64,000 bases of DNA from Propionibacteriaceae bacterium ZF39 (lineage in GTDB: Bacteria > Actinomycetota > Actinomycetes > Propionibacteriales > Propionibacteriaceae): the NCBI GenBank assembly GCA_039565995.1, contig CP154795.1:1798001-1862000 (forward strand), in the 5' to 3' direction. The position numbers and the translations under genes are program-made. Positions within the stretch are counted from its first letter, which is position 1; each line of letters opens with the position of its first letter. Under the pieces are notes generated by a model. It did not search any database and was not told the origin of the DNA. It saw nothing but the letters and a program-made list of their open reading frames with translations. Shown here piece by piece: positions 46,089-56,048 of the stretch.

Positions 46089-48650
46089 TCACCTCAACCA
46101 AATGCGATCGAGATAGTCGCGCATGGAGCGGTCGGAGGAGAAGAAGCCGGTCCGGGCGACATTGAGGATGGCGGACCTGGTCCAGGCCTCGGTGTCGGCG
46201 TACGCTGCGTCGACCCGGGCCTGGGCCTCGACGTAGGACTGGAAGTCGGCCAGGGCCATGAACCGGTCGTTCCAGAGCAGGTCGTTCACAACGGTGCTGG
46301 CGGCATCACGATTGCTGCCGGTGAACTCGCCGCTGCCCAACAGGTCGACGGCCCGGCGCAGATCCTCGTTCTGTTCATAGAACGAGGACGGCACATAGCC
46401 GCGGGCTCCCAGCTCGGCCACTTCGGGTTCGGACATGCCGAACAGGAAGAAGTGGTCGTCGCCGACGAGCTTGCGGATCTCGACGTTGGCGCCGTCGTCG
46501 GTGCCGATGGTGAGCGCACCGTTGAGGGCGAACTTCATGTTGCCGGTGCCGGAGGCCTCCTTGCCCGCGAGCGAGATCTGCTCGGAGAGATCGGCGGCGG
46601 GGATGAGTCGCTCGGCCAGCGTGACGTTGTAGTTGGCGGGGAAGACCACCGCGAGCCGGCCCTGCATCCGGGAATCGGAGTTGATCTTCTCGGCCACCGA
46701 GTTGATCAGGAAGATCGTCTCCTTGGCCATGTGATAGCCCGGGGCAGCCTTGGCGCCGAAGACGAACGTGCGGGGCACGATGTCGCTGATATCGCGCCGC
46801 CCGGACACGACCGACTCATAGAGATGCACGATGTGGAGCAGCTTCAGTGACTGACGCTTGTATTCGTGCAGTCGCTTCACCATGACATCCAGCATGTTGT
46901 CCGGGGCGACATCGATGCCGTCCCGGCGCTTCAGCAACTCGAAGAGCCGGGTCTTGTTGGCTGCCTTGACCTGGCGGAACTTCTCGCGGAAGGACGCGTC
47001 GTCGGCGTACGCCTCCAGGCCGGAGAGCCGATCCAGGTCGGTGACCCAGCGCTCGTCCCCGAGCACTTCGGTGATGAGCTCCGACAGTTTGGGATTGGCG
47101 AGACGGAGGAAGCGTCGCGGCGTGACGCCGTTGGTGACGTTGGTGAACTTGTCGGGCCACATTTCCGAGAAGTCGGGCAACACCTTGTCGCGCAGGAGTT
47201 CGGAGTGCAGCGCGGCAACCCCGTTGATCTTCGTCGCAGCGACGGACGCCAGATAGGCCATGCGGACCGCGCGCTCGGGGTGTTCGGCGATGATGGACAT
47301 CCGGCGTACGCGCAGCTCGTCGCCGGGGAACCGCTCGCGCACCTCGATCAGGAAATCCTCGTTGATGCGGAAGATGATCTCGAGGTGACGGGGCAACAGA
47401 CGGCCGATCACGTCGACCGGCCAGACCTCGAGCGCCTCGGGCAACAACGTGTGGCAGGTGTATGCGAAGCACCGCTTGGTGATGTCCCACGCCTCGGCCC
47501 ACTCGAAGCCCTTGACATCGACCAGGATCCGCATGAGCTCCGGAATCGCAATGACGGGATGGGTGTCGTTGAGCTGCCAGATGATCTGGTCGGGCAGTTT
47601 CCGCAGGTCGAAGTCGGCCGGCAGCGTGTGCTCGATGTAGTCATGCAGGGAGCAGGCGACGAAGAAGTATTGCTGCTGCAGCCGCAGCTCGCGGCCCTGC
47701 GGGGTCGAATCCTCCGGATAGAGCACCTTGGAGATGTTCTCCGCGAAGGTCTGCGAGCGCACCGCCTCCGCGTGGTCGCCGGAGTTGAAGATCTGCAGGT
47801 TGAAGGCGTCCGTGGCCTGCGCGCTCCACAGCCGCAGGGTGTTCACCGCCTTGTTGTCATAGCCGGGGACCATGTAGTGGTAGGGGATGCCCTGCACGTT
47901 CCAGCTCGGCACCCACTGCACGTGCTCCCGACCGTTCTCGTCGCTCGTCCGCTCGGTGTGCCCACCGAAATCGACCTGGACGGCGCGCTCGGGGTGCGGG
48001 AACTCCCAGGGACTGCCCAGTCGCAGCCAGTTGTCGGGCACCTCCAACTGGCGATTGTTGAAGAAGGTCTGCCGGAAGATGCCGTATTCGTAGCGGATGC
48101 CGTAGGCGATACAGGGGACATCCATGACCGCCAGGGAGTCGATGAAGCAGGCGGCGAGACGGCCGAGACCACCGTTGCCGAGGCCCGGCTCGATCTCCTG
48201 GGAGCGGAGGGTCGCCAAGTCGATGCCGAGCGTGGCGAGCCCCTCCTCGGCGACCTCGGTGAGTTCGGTCGCGAGCAGGGCGTTGCCGAGCTGGCGGCCC
48301 AACAGATATTCGGCGGACAGATAGCCGATCATCTTGGTCGGCTCGGCTCGCCGGCGACGGCCGGTCTCGAGCCACTCGGCCATCATGTAGTGCATAACCG
48401 TCCGAGCGAGCGCGAGATATTGATCATTGACCGTGGAGCGGTCGAGCTGGACACCTTGTCCGAAGTGCAGTTCCTGGAGGAACGCCTCGACGAAACCGTC
48501 GACGGTCAGCGGCGGGCCCTCGACGGGCACGGCTGCCAGGGCATGGGTCGGTGTCGACCGAGTGCCGAGGAGGGTCGGGTCGGTGGTGGGCGTCTCGCCG
48601 TTGCCGATCGGGTGGGAAGTGCGCGGCTGGATAACATCAGATTCGGTCAC
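46089..48650 (-). CDS. glgP: Glycogen/maltodextrin phosphorylase (E. coli GlgP type)
   Basis: Releases glucose-1-phosphate from the ends of alpha-1,4-glucan with PLP. The 853-residue length and motifs match the classical GT35 enzyme: GNGGLGRLAACFIDS, GYGIRYEYGIF-type segments, and the PLP lysine in EASGTGNMKFALNGALTIGT. One position after that motif reads TDDGANVEI, where Leu is usual. GTG 48650 follows GAAGGGAG. It has its own promoter although only 41 bases follow glgB. A second, different phosphorylase is encoded at 56.0 kb. Confidence 0.95.
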   Translation of the reverse strand: MTESDVIQPRTSHPIGNGETPTTDPTLLGTRSTPTHALAAVPVEGPPLTVDGFVEAFLQELHFGQGVQLDRSTVNDQYLALARTVMHYMMAEWLETGRRRRAEPTKMIGYLSAEYLLGRQLGNALLATELTEVAEEGLATLGIDLATLRSQEIEPGLGNGGLGRLAACFIDSLAVMDVPCIAYGIRYEYGIFRQTFFNNRQLEVPDNWLRLGSPWEFPHPERAVQVDFGGHTERTSDENGREHVQWVPSWNVQGIPYHYMVPGYDNKAVNTLRLWSAQATDAFNLQIFNSGDHAEAVRSQTFAENISKVLYPEDSTPQGRELRLQQQYFFVACSLHDYIEHTLPADFDLRKLPDQIIWQLNDTHPVIAIPELMRILVDVKGFEWAEAWDITKRCFAYTCHTLLPEALEVWPVDVIGRLLPRHLEIIFRINEDFLIEVRERFPGDELRVRRMSIIAEHPERAVRMAYLASVAATKINGVAALHSELLRDKVLPDFSEMWPDKFTNVTNGVTPRRFLRLANPKLSELITEVLGDERWVTDLDRLSGLEAYADDASFREKFRQVKAANKTRLFELLKRRDGIDVAPDNMLDVMVKRLHEYKRQSLKLLHIVHLYESVVSGRRDISDIVPRTFVFGAKAAPGYHMAKETIFLINSVAEKINSDSRMQGRLAVVFPANYNVTLAERLIPAADLSEQISLAGKEASGTGNMKFALNGALTIGTDDGANVEIRKLVGDDHFFLFGMSEPEVAELGARGYVPSSFYEQNEDLRRAVDLLGSGEFTGSNRDAASTVVNDLLWNDRFMALADFQSYVEAQARVDAAYADTEAWTRSAILNVARTGFFSSDRSMRDYLDRIWLR

Positions 48651-48680
48651 AGTCGGGGGCTCCCTTCAAGCGTTGACAAC

Positions 48681-48686
48681 ACCCTA
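48681..48686 (-). promoter_or_regulatory. Putative glgP promoter -10
   Basis: TAGGGT reads on the minus strand from 48686 to 48681, with a TSS near 48674 and a leader of about 25 bases holding the ribosome site. The -35 would lie inside the 3' end of glgB. Confidence 0.4.
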
Positions 48687-48691
48687 GGGGG

Positions 48692-50608
48692 TCATTGCAT
48701 CCCTGCGTCGCCATCCGGCTGACCCGTCGGATCGAACGTGAACCACACTGCTGCGAGCGGCGGAATGGTGATCTCGGCGCTGTGGTCGAAACCGTTCGCA
48801 GGAATCTCGTGGGCCTGCACCTCACCCTGGTTGCCCCACTCGCCGGAGCCGTCGAACTCTGCGGCGTCCGTGTTGAGCACCTCGACCCAACGGCCCGAGT
48901 GGGGCAGGCCGACCAGATAGTCGGGGCGTGGCACGGGCGCGAAGTTGACCGCGCAGGCGAGCGCGCGCCCCTCGGTGTCGAAGCGCACGAAGGTGAACAC
49001 GTTGTTGCCGGCATCGTCGGCATTGATCCAGCGGAAGCCGCGGGGATCCGAGTCGAGCTGCCACAGCGGGGAGTTCTCGCGATAGAGCGCGTTGAGGCGT
49101 CGGAAAAGCAACTGCAGGCCCCGGTGTCCCCAGAGGTCACTGACCCACCATTCGAGACCACGGATCTCGTCGAACTCACGTCGCTGACCGAATTCGTTGC
49201 CCATGAAGATGAGCTGCTTGCCGGGGTGGGCCCACATGAAGGCGTAGTAGGCGCGCAGGTTGGCGAACTTCTGCCAGTCGTCGCCGGGAGCCTTGTTGAT
49301 CATCGAGCCCTTGCCATGCACGACCTCGTCGTGGCTGATGGGCAGCACGAAGTTCTCCGAGAAGGCATACATCAGCGCGAAGGTCATCTGGTTGTGGTGA
49401 TATTGCCGGTGGATCGGTTCGTGGGCCAGATAGGTCAGGCTGTCGTTCATCCAGCCCATGTTCCACTTGAACCCGAAGCCAAGACCGCCCTCGTGCACGG
49501 GCTTGCTGACACCGGGCCACGAGGTCGATTCCTCGGCGATCGTGACGATGCCGGGTTCGCGCTCATAGAGGTGCTTGTTGACATACCGCAGGAAGTCGAC
49601 GGCCTCGAGATTCTCGCGCCCGCCATAGGCGTTCGGCACCCAATCGTCCCCGCGCGAATAGTCCAGATAGAGCATGGAGGCGACCGCGTCGACGCGCAGG
49701 CCATCGATGTGAAATTCGTGGATCCAATAGAGCGCATTCGACACGAGGAACGACTTCACCTCGTTGCGGCCGAAGTTGAACACGAACGTGCCCCAGTCGG
49801 GCTGCTCGCCCTGACGGGGGTCGGCGTGCTCATAGAGGGCGGTGCCGTCGAATCGACCCAGTGCCCAGTCGTCCTTGGGGAAATGCCCCGGGACCCAGTC
49901 CATGATCACGCCGATGCCGGCCTGATGGAGACGGTCGACGAGATAGCGGAACTCGTCCGGGGTTCCGTAATTGCTCATGGGCGCGAAATAGCCGGTGACC
50001 TGATAGCCCCACGACCCGAGGAACGGATGCTGGGCCAGCGGCAGGAATTCGACGTGGGTGTAGCCCTGCCAACTCGCATATTCGACCAGCTCATCGGCCA
50101 GTTCGAGATAGGTCTTTCCGGGGCGCCAGCCGCCGAGGTGGACCTCATAGATCGACATCGGTTCGGCGTGCGGCTGCGACGCCGCGCGGCGGGCGATCCA
50201 GTCGTCGTCGTTCCAGGCATAGTTGCTTTCCCAGACGATGGAGGCCGTATCCGGTGCGCCCTGCGCGAACCGGGCCATCGGATCGGCCTTGTCGACCCAG
50301 CGTCCGTCGGCCCCGTGGATCTTGTATTTGTAAACGGCTCCCGCGCCGACGTCGGGGACGAAGATGCCCCACACACCCGACCCGGGAATCAGCTCCAGGG
50401 GGTGGGATTCGCCGTTCCAGCCGTTGAAGTCACCATAGACGCGCACTTCCCGGGCATTGGGCGCCCAGACCGCGAATCGGGTGCCGGTGACGCTGCGGCC
50501 GTCGGCATCGTCCAGGGTCAGCACATGGGACCCGAGTCGCTTCCACAACTCCGTGTCGCCACCGCTGTGGAATCCGTCGAAGTCCCAGCCGTGCAGTCCG
50601 CCAGTCAT
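48692..50608 (-). CDS. glgB: 1,4-alpha-glucan branching enzyme
   Basis: Cuts an alpha-1,4 chain and re-attaches it as an alpha-1,6 branch. The 638-residue GH13 enzyme has a CBM48 domain (FAVWAPNAREVRVYGDFNGWN) from about 45, the catalytic nucleophile in GLRVDAVASML, and Glu in IAEESTSWPGV. It lacks the extra N1 module of longer GlgB proteins. The ATG overlaps the maltokinase stop by four bases. It acts on the product of GlgE and corresponds to Rv1326c. Confidence 0.96.
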   Translation of the reverse strand: MTGGLHGWDFDGFHSGGDTELWKRLGSHVLTLDDADGRSVTGTRFAVWAPNAREVRVYGDFNGWNGESHPLELIPGSGVWGIFVPDVGAGAVYKYKIHGADGRWVDKADPMARFAQGAPDTASIVWESNYAWNDDDWIARRAASQPHAEPMSIYEVHLGGWRPGKTYLELADELVEYASWQGYTHVEFLPLAQHPFLGSWGYQVTGYFAPMSNYGTPDEFRYLVDRLHQAGIGVIMDWVPGHFPKDDWALGRFDGTALYEHADPRQGEQPDWGTFVFNFGRNEVKSFLVSNALYWIHEFHIDGLRVDAVASMLYLDYSRGDDWVPNAYGGRENLEAVDFLRYVNKHLYEREPGIVTIAEESTSWPGVSKPVHEGGLGFGFKWNMGWMNDSLTYLAHEPIHRQYHHNQMTFALMYAFSENFVLPISHDEVVHGKGSMINKAPGDDWQKFANLRAYYAFMWAHPGKQLIFMGNEFGQRREFDEIRGLEWWVSDLWGHRGLQLLFRRLNALYRENSPLWQLDSDPRGFRWINADDAGNNVFTFVRFDTEGRALACAVNFAPVPRPDYLVGLPHSGRWVEVLNTDAAEFDGSGEWGNQGEVQAHEIPANGFDHSAEITIPPLAAVWFTFDPTGQPDGDAGMQ

Positions 50609-51996
50609 TTCCTGCCTCCGTCGAAGGTGTCGTCAGTTCCGGCCAGGGCGGCCAGAGCAGCAAGGGGGATGGGCAGCCACTCGGGGCGGTGGCGGGCCTC
50701 ATAGCGGCATTCATAGACCGCCTTGTCGATGAGATAGGCGCGCAGGATCCGCTGCTGATCGGAATCGAGCCCGTCCTCAGAGTATGCCGCGACGAAGGCC
50801 TCGCGGGCCCTGCTCACCCACTCCTGGGCGAACGCGGAGTCGGTCTGCTCGTGCCGGATCGCGTACGCCCCCGCGTAGTCGAGCGACCGCAGCATGCCCG
50901 CCACGTCGCGCCAGACCGTGTCGGGCGTACGCCGTTCGGCGAAGCTCTTGAGGGGTTCCCCCTCGAAGTCGATGATGCGCCAGCTCCGCGTGGCGGGATC
51001 GCGTCCCACCATCAGCACCTGGCCGAGGTGGAAGTCGCCGTGCACGCGCTGCGCGGGATAGTCGAGCGGTTCGAGGACCGAGAGCCGGCTGTCGAGGGCG
51101 CCGTGCAGGGCAGAGAGCTGATCGACTTCGGCGACCGCGGTGCCGAGTCTGGTCCGCATGGCAGCGGCCTCCTCGACACCGTCGCGGACCGAGGCCCCGC
51201 CCAGACCCAACAGCCCGTCGTGGACTTCCCGGAGAGCCCGGCCCAGAGAGCCGGCGTACGCCGAGAAGTCCTCCCCCCGGCGCAGGCAGTCGAGTGCGAA
51301 ATCCCAGCCGTCGACAGCGTGGGGGAGTTGTTCGACGAACATGGCCAGGTCGGCTTCGTGGATCGTCCCGTCGCGATCGATCCACGAGGCATCGAGCCAG
51401 CCGAACAGCGTGGCGATACGACCGGCCGCCGGCCCACCGCCGAGGGCGCGATGGACCTCGATGTCGAGATTGTCGCCGGCCTCGAGTCGCCGGAAGAACT
51501 TGAGCATGGCGACGTCGCCGAACATCAGCGAGGTGTTGCTCTGTTCACCACCGAATCGGCGACCGGGCAGGCCGGGGCGCAGGGCGCTGCCGTCGACCAG
51601 GTGGCTTCGGAGGCTGGCACCGTGGCTGACCAGTTCGCGATCGGAGGCCACCAGGTCGAGCAGGACATCGGCGGCATAGGGGTCGGCGGTGGCGTCGTGC
51701 ACACCGACGGGCCCGAGTCGTGGGTGCTCGGCAATGCCGAGACCCGGCCCGGCGGGATCGGCGGGGGCGCGATAACACAGGGGGACCAGATAGTGGTCCA
51801 TCGCGTCGGGGTCATCCGCATAGCGCACCTCGGCGATCTCGAGCGAGACCACCGGAAGATCCGGGGTCAGTGCCGGGAGCGCGGTGAGGCCGGTCACGGT
51901 CGCCTCGCGATTGCGCCCGGCGAACCAGCGTGCGGCAGGCAGCTTGGCTCCGATGAGTTCGGTGACCCCGGACAGGCGGGACTGATGGTTCGGCAT
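50605..51996 (-). CDS. Maltokinase (Pep2/Mak)
   Basis: Phosphorylates maltose with ATP to give alpha-maltose-1-phosphate, the donor for GlgE. The 463-residue protein has the N-terminal cap (LIGAKLPAARWFAGRNR), the ATP-binding FGGEQSNTSLMFGD, the catalytic loop RVHGDFHLGQVL and IIDFEGEPLKS. ATG at 51996 is chosen because the protein then starts like known Mak/Pep2; the longer frame to 52674 lies in the TreS gene and is rejected. It is 10 bases after treS. In many Actinobacteria it is fused to TreS; here it is separate. Confidence 0.93.
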   Translation of the reverse strand: MPNHQSRLSGVTELIGAKLPAARWFAGRNREATVTGLTALPALTPDLPVVSLEIAEVRYADDPDAMDHYLVPLCYRAPADPAGPGLGIAEHPRLGPVGVHDATADPYAADVLLDLVASDRELVSHGASLRSHLVDGSALRPGLPGRRFGGEQSNTSLMFGDVAMLKFFRRLEAGDNLDIEVHRALGGGPAAGRIATLFGWLDASWIDRDGTIHEADLAMFVEQLPHAVDGWDFALDCLRRGEDFSAYAGSLGRALREVHDGLLGLGGASVRDGVEEAAAMRTRLGTAVAEVDQLSALHGALDSRLSVLEPLDYPAQRVHGDFHLGQVLMVGRDPATRSWRIIDFEGEPLKSFAERRTPDTVWRDVAGMLRSLDYAGAYAIRHEQTDSAFAQEWVSRAREAFVAAYSEDGLDSDQQRILRAYLIDKAVYECRYEARHRPEWLPIPLAALAALAGTDDTFDGGRK

Positions 51997-52006
51997 GGTT
52001 TCTCCG

Positions 52007-53839
52007 TCAGTTCGCGGGGGAAGGGGTGTGGTCGGCTTCGGGCTCGGGTGCCGGCGCAGTGTCCGGCAGGTCCGGGTCGTCGGCCATGATGCGGAGCCAC
52101 CAGAAGCCGTGACCTGCCACCTCGACCTCGAGTTCGTCGGTCTCGATCGGGGCGTGGTCATCGTCACGGAGCAGGTCATAGGGGACCATCCCGGCGAACC
52201 TGGCCAGGTTGAGCCGGGTCGTCTGGGGCTCGGCCGACAGATTGTTGATGCACAGGATCGACACGGTGCGGCCCTCGTCATCGGTGTGACTGCGCAGGAA
52301 CGAGAAGACCTTGTCGTTGTCGCCACCCAGGTCGGTGAACGTGCCGAGACCGAAGACGGGATGGTTGCGCCGGATGACGAGCAACGCGCGCAGCCAGACG
52401 AGCAGCGAGCCCGGGTCGAGCATCTGTTGCTCGACATTGACACCGGCCGGCGCATAGCGGGGGTCCTGCACCAGCGGCAGGAAAAAGTCGGCCTCGTCGG
52501 CATCCGAGAAACCGGCCCCGGGACCGTCGTGCCACTGCATGGGCGTCCGCACGCCGTCGCGGTCATGCAGCCAGATGTTGTCGCCCATGCCGATCTCGTC
52601 GCCGTAATAGAGAACCGGTGAGCCGGGGAGAGCGAGCAGAAGGGCGTGCAACAGGTGGATGCGCCGCAGGTCACCGTCCACGAGGGGAGCCAACCGCCGA
52701 CGAATGCCCAGGTTGCTCACCATCCGGGGATCGGGGGCGTACTCGGACCACATGTAGTTGCGGTCCTCTTCCGTGACCATTTCGAGGGTCAGCTCGTCGT
52801 GATTGCGCAGGAAGGTGCCCCATTGGCAGCCGGGTGGGATTTCGGGTGCTTCGGCCAGGATCGCCGAGATGGATTCGCGGGATTCGCGGCGCAGGCCCAT
52901 ATAGAGCCGGGGCATGACCGGGAAGTGGAATGCCATATGGCATTCGTCGTCGTCGCCGAAATATTCGACGACATCCTGCGGCCACTGATTGGCCTCGCAG
53001 AGCAGCACGCGACCGGGGAATTCTTCGTCGACCATGGCCCGCACAGCCTTCAGGATGTCGTGGGTGCCGGGCAGGTTTTCACAATTGGTGCCGTCGGCCT
53101 CGATCAGATAGGGCACGGCATCCAGGCGGAACCCGTCGATGCCCAGGTCGAGCCAGAACCGGATGGCATCCATGATCTCGGCCAGCACGGCCGGATTCTC
53201 GAAATTCAGGTCGGGCTGGTGGTCGAAGAAGCGATGCCAGTAATACTGCTTCCGGACCGGGTCCCACGTCCAGTTGGACTTCTCGGTGTCGAGAAAGATG
53301 ATGCGCGCATCCGCGTACGCCGGCGGGTCGCCGGCCACCTTCGGCTGCGTCGCCGTGGCGGGGAGATCATCCTCCGGTACGCCATCAGCCCACACATAGA
53401 AATCTCCGTGGGGACCGTCCGGATCAGTCCGGGAACTCTGGAACCAGGGGTGTTGATCGGACGTGTGGTTCATCACGAAGTCGGTGATGATCCGGATGCC
53501 GCGTTCGTGGGCGCCCTCCACGAAAGCCCGGAACTCCTCGACTGTGCCGAGCGCCGGGTGCACATCGGTGTAGTCCGAGACGTCGTAGCCGCCGTCGGCC
53601 AGAGGGGAGGGAAAGAACGGCGGGAGCCACAGGCAGTCGACGCCGAGCCACTGCAGATAATCCAATTTGCTGGCCAGTCCGGCGAAGTCACCGATGCCGT
53701 CGGCATCGGAGTCGCAGAAACTTCGCACCATCACCTCATAGAACACGGCCTTCTTGAACCACTCGTGGTCGTCGGGGTCCATGCCGGCGGTGGCATCGAA
53801 GATGGGTGCGGCGGGGGTTTCGGTTCGCTGGTCGGTCAC
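52007..53839 (-). CDS. treS: Trehalose synthase (maltose alpha-D-glucosyltransferase)
   Basis: Isomerises trehalose and maltose; in the GlgE pathway it supplies maltose. The GH13 protein has [29 protein letters not shown] at the start, split here across family-specific residues, [11 protein letters not shown], the nucleophile in [12 protein letters not shown] and [13 protein letters not shown]. The length is about 610 residues. GTG 53839 follows GAGGAC at six bases; GTG 53857 is an alternative with no near ribosome site. It precedes the maltokinase gene in one operon. Confidence 0.95.
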   Translation of the reverse strand: MTDQRTETPAAPIFDATAGMDPDDHEWFKKAVFYEVMVRSFCDSDADGIGDFAGLASKLDYLQWLGVDCLWLPPFFPSPLADGGYDVSDYTDVHPALGTVEEFRAFVEGAHERGIRIITDFVMNHTSDQHPWFQSSRTDPDGPHGDFYVWADGVPEDDLPATATQPKVAGDPPAYADARIIFLDTEKSNWTWDPVRKQYYWHRFFDHQPDLNFENPAVLAEIMDAIRFWLDLGIDGFRLDAVPYLIEADGTNCENLPGTHDILKAVRAMVDEEFPGRVLLCEANQWPQDVVEYFGDDDECHMAFHFPVMPRLYMGLRRESRESISAILAEAPEIPPGCQWGTFLRNHDELTLEMVTEEDRNYMWSEYAPDPRMVSNLGIRRRLAPLVDGDLRRIHLLHALLLALPGSPVLYYGDEIGMGDNIWLHDRDGVRTPMQWHDGPGAGFSDADEADFFLPLVQDPRYAPAGVNVEQQMLDPGSLLVWLRALLVIRRNHPVFGLGTFTDLGGDNDKVFSFLRSHTDDEGRTVSILCINNLSAEPQTTRLNLARFAGMVPYDLLRDDDHAPIETDELEVEVAGHGFWWLRIMADDPDLPDTAPAPEPEADHTPSPAN

Positions 53840-53855
53840 ATGTCCTCGTTCACTC

Positions 53856-53880
53856 ACCGAAGGGATCGAATCCCTCCGGT
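53856..53880 (-). repeat. Hairpin between glgE and treS
   Basis: ACCG-A-AGGGAT (53856-53866) pairs with ATCCCT-C-CGGT (53870-53880) around CGA, a 10-bp stem with one A-C mismatch. It is within the 69-base gap and may partly separate glgE from treS expression. No T-tract follows. Confidence 0.5.
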
Positions 53881-53908
53881 GTCACGGTTTCGGGCAGGCT
53901 CGGACTCG

Positions 53909-55948
53909 TCAGACGGGGGTGACGACGAAGATATGGGCGGGTTCGGCCGGCGTGAGCCGGACGAAGTTCCGGGCACCCCACATGTGAGTCTGGGCGGTCA
54001 GCGCATCACGGACGAGGAACAGGGCGTCGGCGTCGAGTCCCAGCTCATCGAGATCGAGGAAGACCTCCGACTCCTGCACCCCTCGGGGATCGAGCGAACA
54101 GACCACGATGACGCGTGAATCCCCGTCGCGCTTCGAATAGACCATCACCTGTGCGTTGGGGGCGTGGTGGAAATGCACATCGCGCAACTGCTGCAGTGCG
54201 GGCTGCTCGCGTCGGACCGTGTTGAGCATCGTGATGAGCGTGTTGAGGTTGCCCTGTTCGCCGCCGGACCAGTCGCGGGGCCGGAAGGCGTACTTCTCGG
54301 AATCGAGATATTCCTCACCGCCCACCTTCAGCGGCTCGTGCTCGAACAACTCGTAACCCGAATACATGCCCCAGCTCGGGGAGAGCGTCGCCGCCAGGAC
54401 AGCGCGGATCGTGAAGCCCGCCGGGCCGGAGGTCTGCAGGAACTTCGGATTGATATCGGGAGTGTTCACCCAGAAACTCGGCCGATAGAACGTGTCCATT
54501 TCGGTGCTGAGTTCGGTGACGTATTCCTCCAGCTCCCACTTCTCGTTGCGCCACGTGAAATAGGTGTAGGACAGCTGATAGCCCACCTTGCCGAGCATGC
54601 CCATCATTTCGGGGCGCGTGAACGCTTCGGCGAGGAACAGGACATCGGGGTCGGTGCGGCGCACCTCGGCGAGCAGCCAGGCCCAGAACTCGACCGGCTT
54701 GGTGTGGGGATTGTCCACGCGGAAGATCTTCACCCCGTGGGAGATCCACAGCCTGATGATCCGCAGGCATTCGGCGTAGATGCCCTCGCGGTCGCGATCG
54801 AAGTTGATCGGATAGATGTCCTGATATTTCTTCGGCGGATTCTCGGCGTACGCAATCGTGCCGTCGAGGCGCTCGGTGAACCACTCGGGATGCTCGGTGA
54901 CCCACGGGTGATCGGGGGAGGCCTGCAGGGCGAAGTCGAGGGCGACCTCCAGGCCCAGCGAGTTCGCTTTGGCGACGAAACGGTCGAACGCGTCGAAGTC
55001 ACCGAGCTCGGGGTGAATCGCGTCGTGGCCACCCTCGGTGTTGCCGATGGCCCACGGCGAGCCCGGATCGCCCTCGGCCGGGGTCAGCGTGTTGTTGGGC
55101 CCCTTGCGGAACTGCGTACCGATCGGATGGATCGGCGGCAGGTAGACGACGTCGAAGCCCATCGCGGCGGCGGCTTCGAGGCGTTCGTGGGAGGAGTCGA
55201 ACGTGCCCGACGTCCACTCCCCGGTGTCCGGATCCTGCGTGGCACCCTGCGAGCGCGGGAAAAACTCATACCACGCACTGAAGAGGGCCCGGTGCCGGTC
55301 GACGAACAGCGGATAGTCCGGCGTCGGGCTGACGAGTCGCCGCGGGGCGTACGCCGCCATCAGCTCCTGGGCGTCATCTCCCAGCGCCTCGGCGAGCAAA
55401 GTGTCGGCATCGGCGCCGGGAATGCAGGCCTCGGCCAGCCGCTCGAGCCGACGCGCCGCACCCGGGGACGCCCCCTCATAGGCGGCCTCGGCGGCTTCGG
55501 TGAAAAGGGCGCGGCCCTCGGCGCAGACGAGGTCGACATCGATCCCGGCCGGGAGCTTGATCTCGGCGTGGTGCACCCAGGTGGCCCAGGGATCGTCCCA
55601 ACCCTCGACCCGGAAGGTCCAGGGACCGGCGGTGTCGGGGCGCACGAGCGCCTCCCAGCGGTCGAAACCCTTGGGCTCGCAGGGCTGCATGCGCACGTGG
55701 GTTTCGCGGCCCGCGGGATCGGTGAGCACCACCGTCGCCGCGACGGCATCGTGTCCCTCCCGGAACACGGTCGCGCGGATCGGCAGGAGTTCGCCTTCGG
55801 TGGCCTTCGCGGCGTACGCCCCGCCCTCGAGGACGGGCGACACCTTGGTCACGGGGATGCGGCCGATGACTTGGCCCCGCTCACTCACGAGTGTGGTGGG
55901 GAGGGGCTGGGTCGAAGGGACGGGATTTCCGGACGTCGTGGCAGTCAC
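53909..55948 (-). CDS. glgE: Alpha-1,4-glucan:maltose-1-phosphate maltosyltransferase
   Basis: Transfers maltose from maltose-1-phosphate onto growing alpha-1,4-glucan. The 679-residue GH13_3 protein has the catalytic nucleophile in KIFRVDNPHTKPVEFW and the general acid in VLFLAEAFTRPEMM; PFWVNTPDINPKFLQ-like segments near the C-terminus are typical. GTG 55948 follows TAGTTT by seven bases with no ribosome site, so it is probably leaderless; ATG-type starts further upstream enter the divergent gene region. It is the first gene of glgE-treS-mak-glgB. Confidence 0.95.
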   Translation of the reverse strand: MTATTSGNPVPSTQPLPTTLVSERGQVIGRIPVTKVSPVLEGGAYAAKATEGELLPIRATVFREGHDAVAATVVLTDPAGRETHVRMQPCEPKGFDRWEALVRPDTAGPWTFRVEGWDDPWATWVHHAEIKLPAGIDVDLVCAEGRALFTEAAEAAYEGASPGAARRLERLAEACIPGADADTLLAEALGDDAQELMAAYAPRRLVSPTPDYPLFVDRHRALFSAWYEFFPRSQGATQDPDTGEWTSGTFDSSHERLEAAAAMGFDVVYLPPIHPIGTQFRKGPNNTLTPAEGDPGSPWAIGNTEGGHDAIHPELGDFDAFDRFVAKANSLGLEVALDFALQASPDHPWVTEHPEWFTERLDGTIAYAENPPKKYQDIYPINFDRDREGIYAECLRIIRLWISHGVKIFRVDNPHTKPVEFWAWLLAEVRRTDPDVLFLAEAFTRPEMMGMLGKVGYQLSYTYFTWRNEKWELEEYVTELSTEMDTFYRPSFWVNTPDINPKFLQTSGPAGFTIRAVLAATLSPSWGMYSGYELFEHEPLKVGGEEYLDSEKYAFRPRDWSGGEQGNLNTLITMLNTVRREQPALQQLRDVHFHHAPNAQVMVYSKRDGDSRVIVVCSLDPRGVQESEVFLDLDELGLDADALFLVRDALTAQTHMWGARNFVRLTPAEPAHIFVVTPV

Positions 55949-56048
55949 GATCACCAAACTATCGGTGGTGAGCGGGACTGAGCACATACCCCGTGGATTG
56001 GTCCCGAACCGGCCGGACTCCGCCGCTCGGCGAGGTAGCGTGCGATGC
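55949..56048. promoter_or_regulatory. Divergent leaderless promoters of glgE and alpha-glucan phosphorylase
   Basis: Minus strand: TAGTTT (55961-55956) is seven bases before GTG 55948. Plus strand: TAGCGT (56036-56041) is seven bases before GTG 56049. The start codons are 100 bases apart, so one regulator could act on both. Confidence 0.5.

Noticed and set aside
45895-46116. 73-codon plus-strand frame directly after ybbN
   Set aside because: There is no start context or ribosome site, it contains hairpin sequence, and it runs into the 3' end of glgP.
52000-52674. N-terminal extension of maltokinase into treS
   Set aside because: It lies wholly within treS on the same strand in another frame; maltokinase begins at 51996.
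55500-56048. N-terminal extension of the alpha-glucan phosphorylase
   Set aside because: It is antisense to the start of glgE and lacks similarity to the phosphorylase family, whose members begin at the GTG near 56049.
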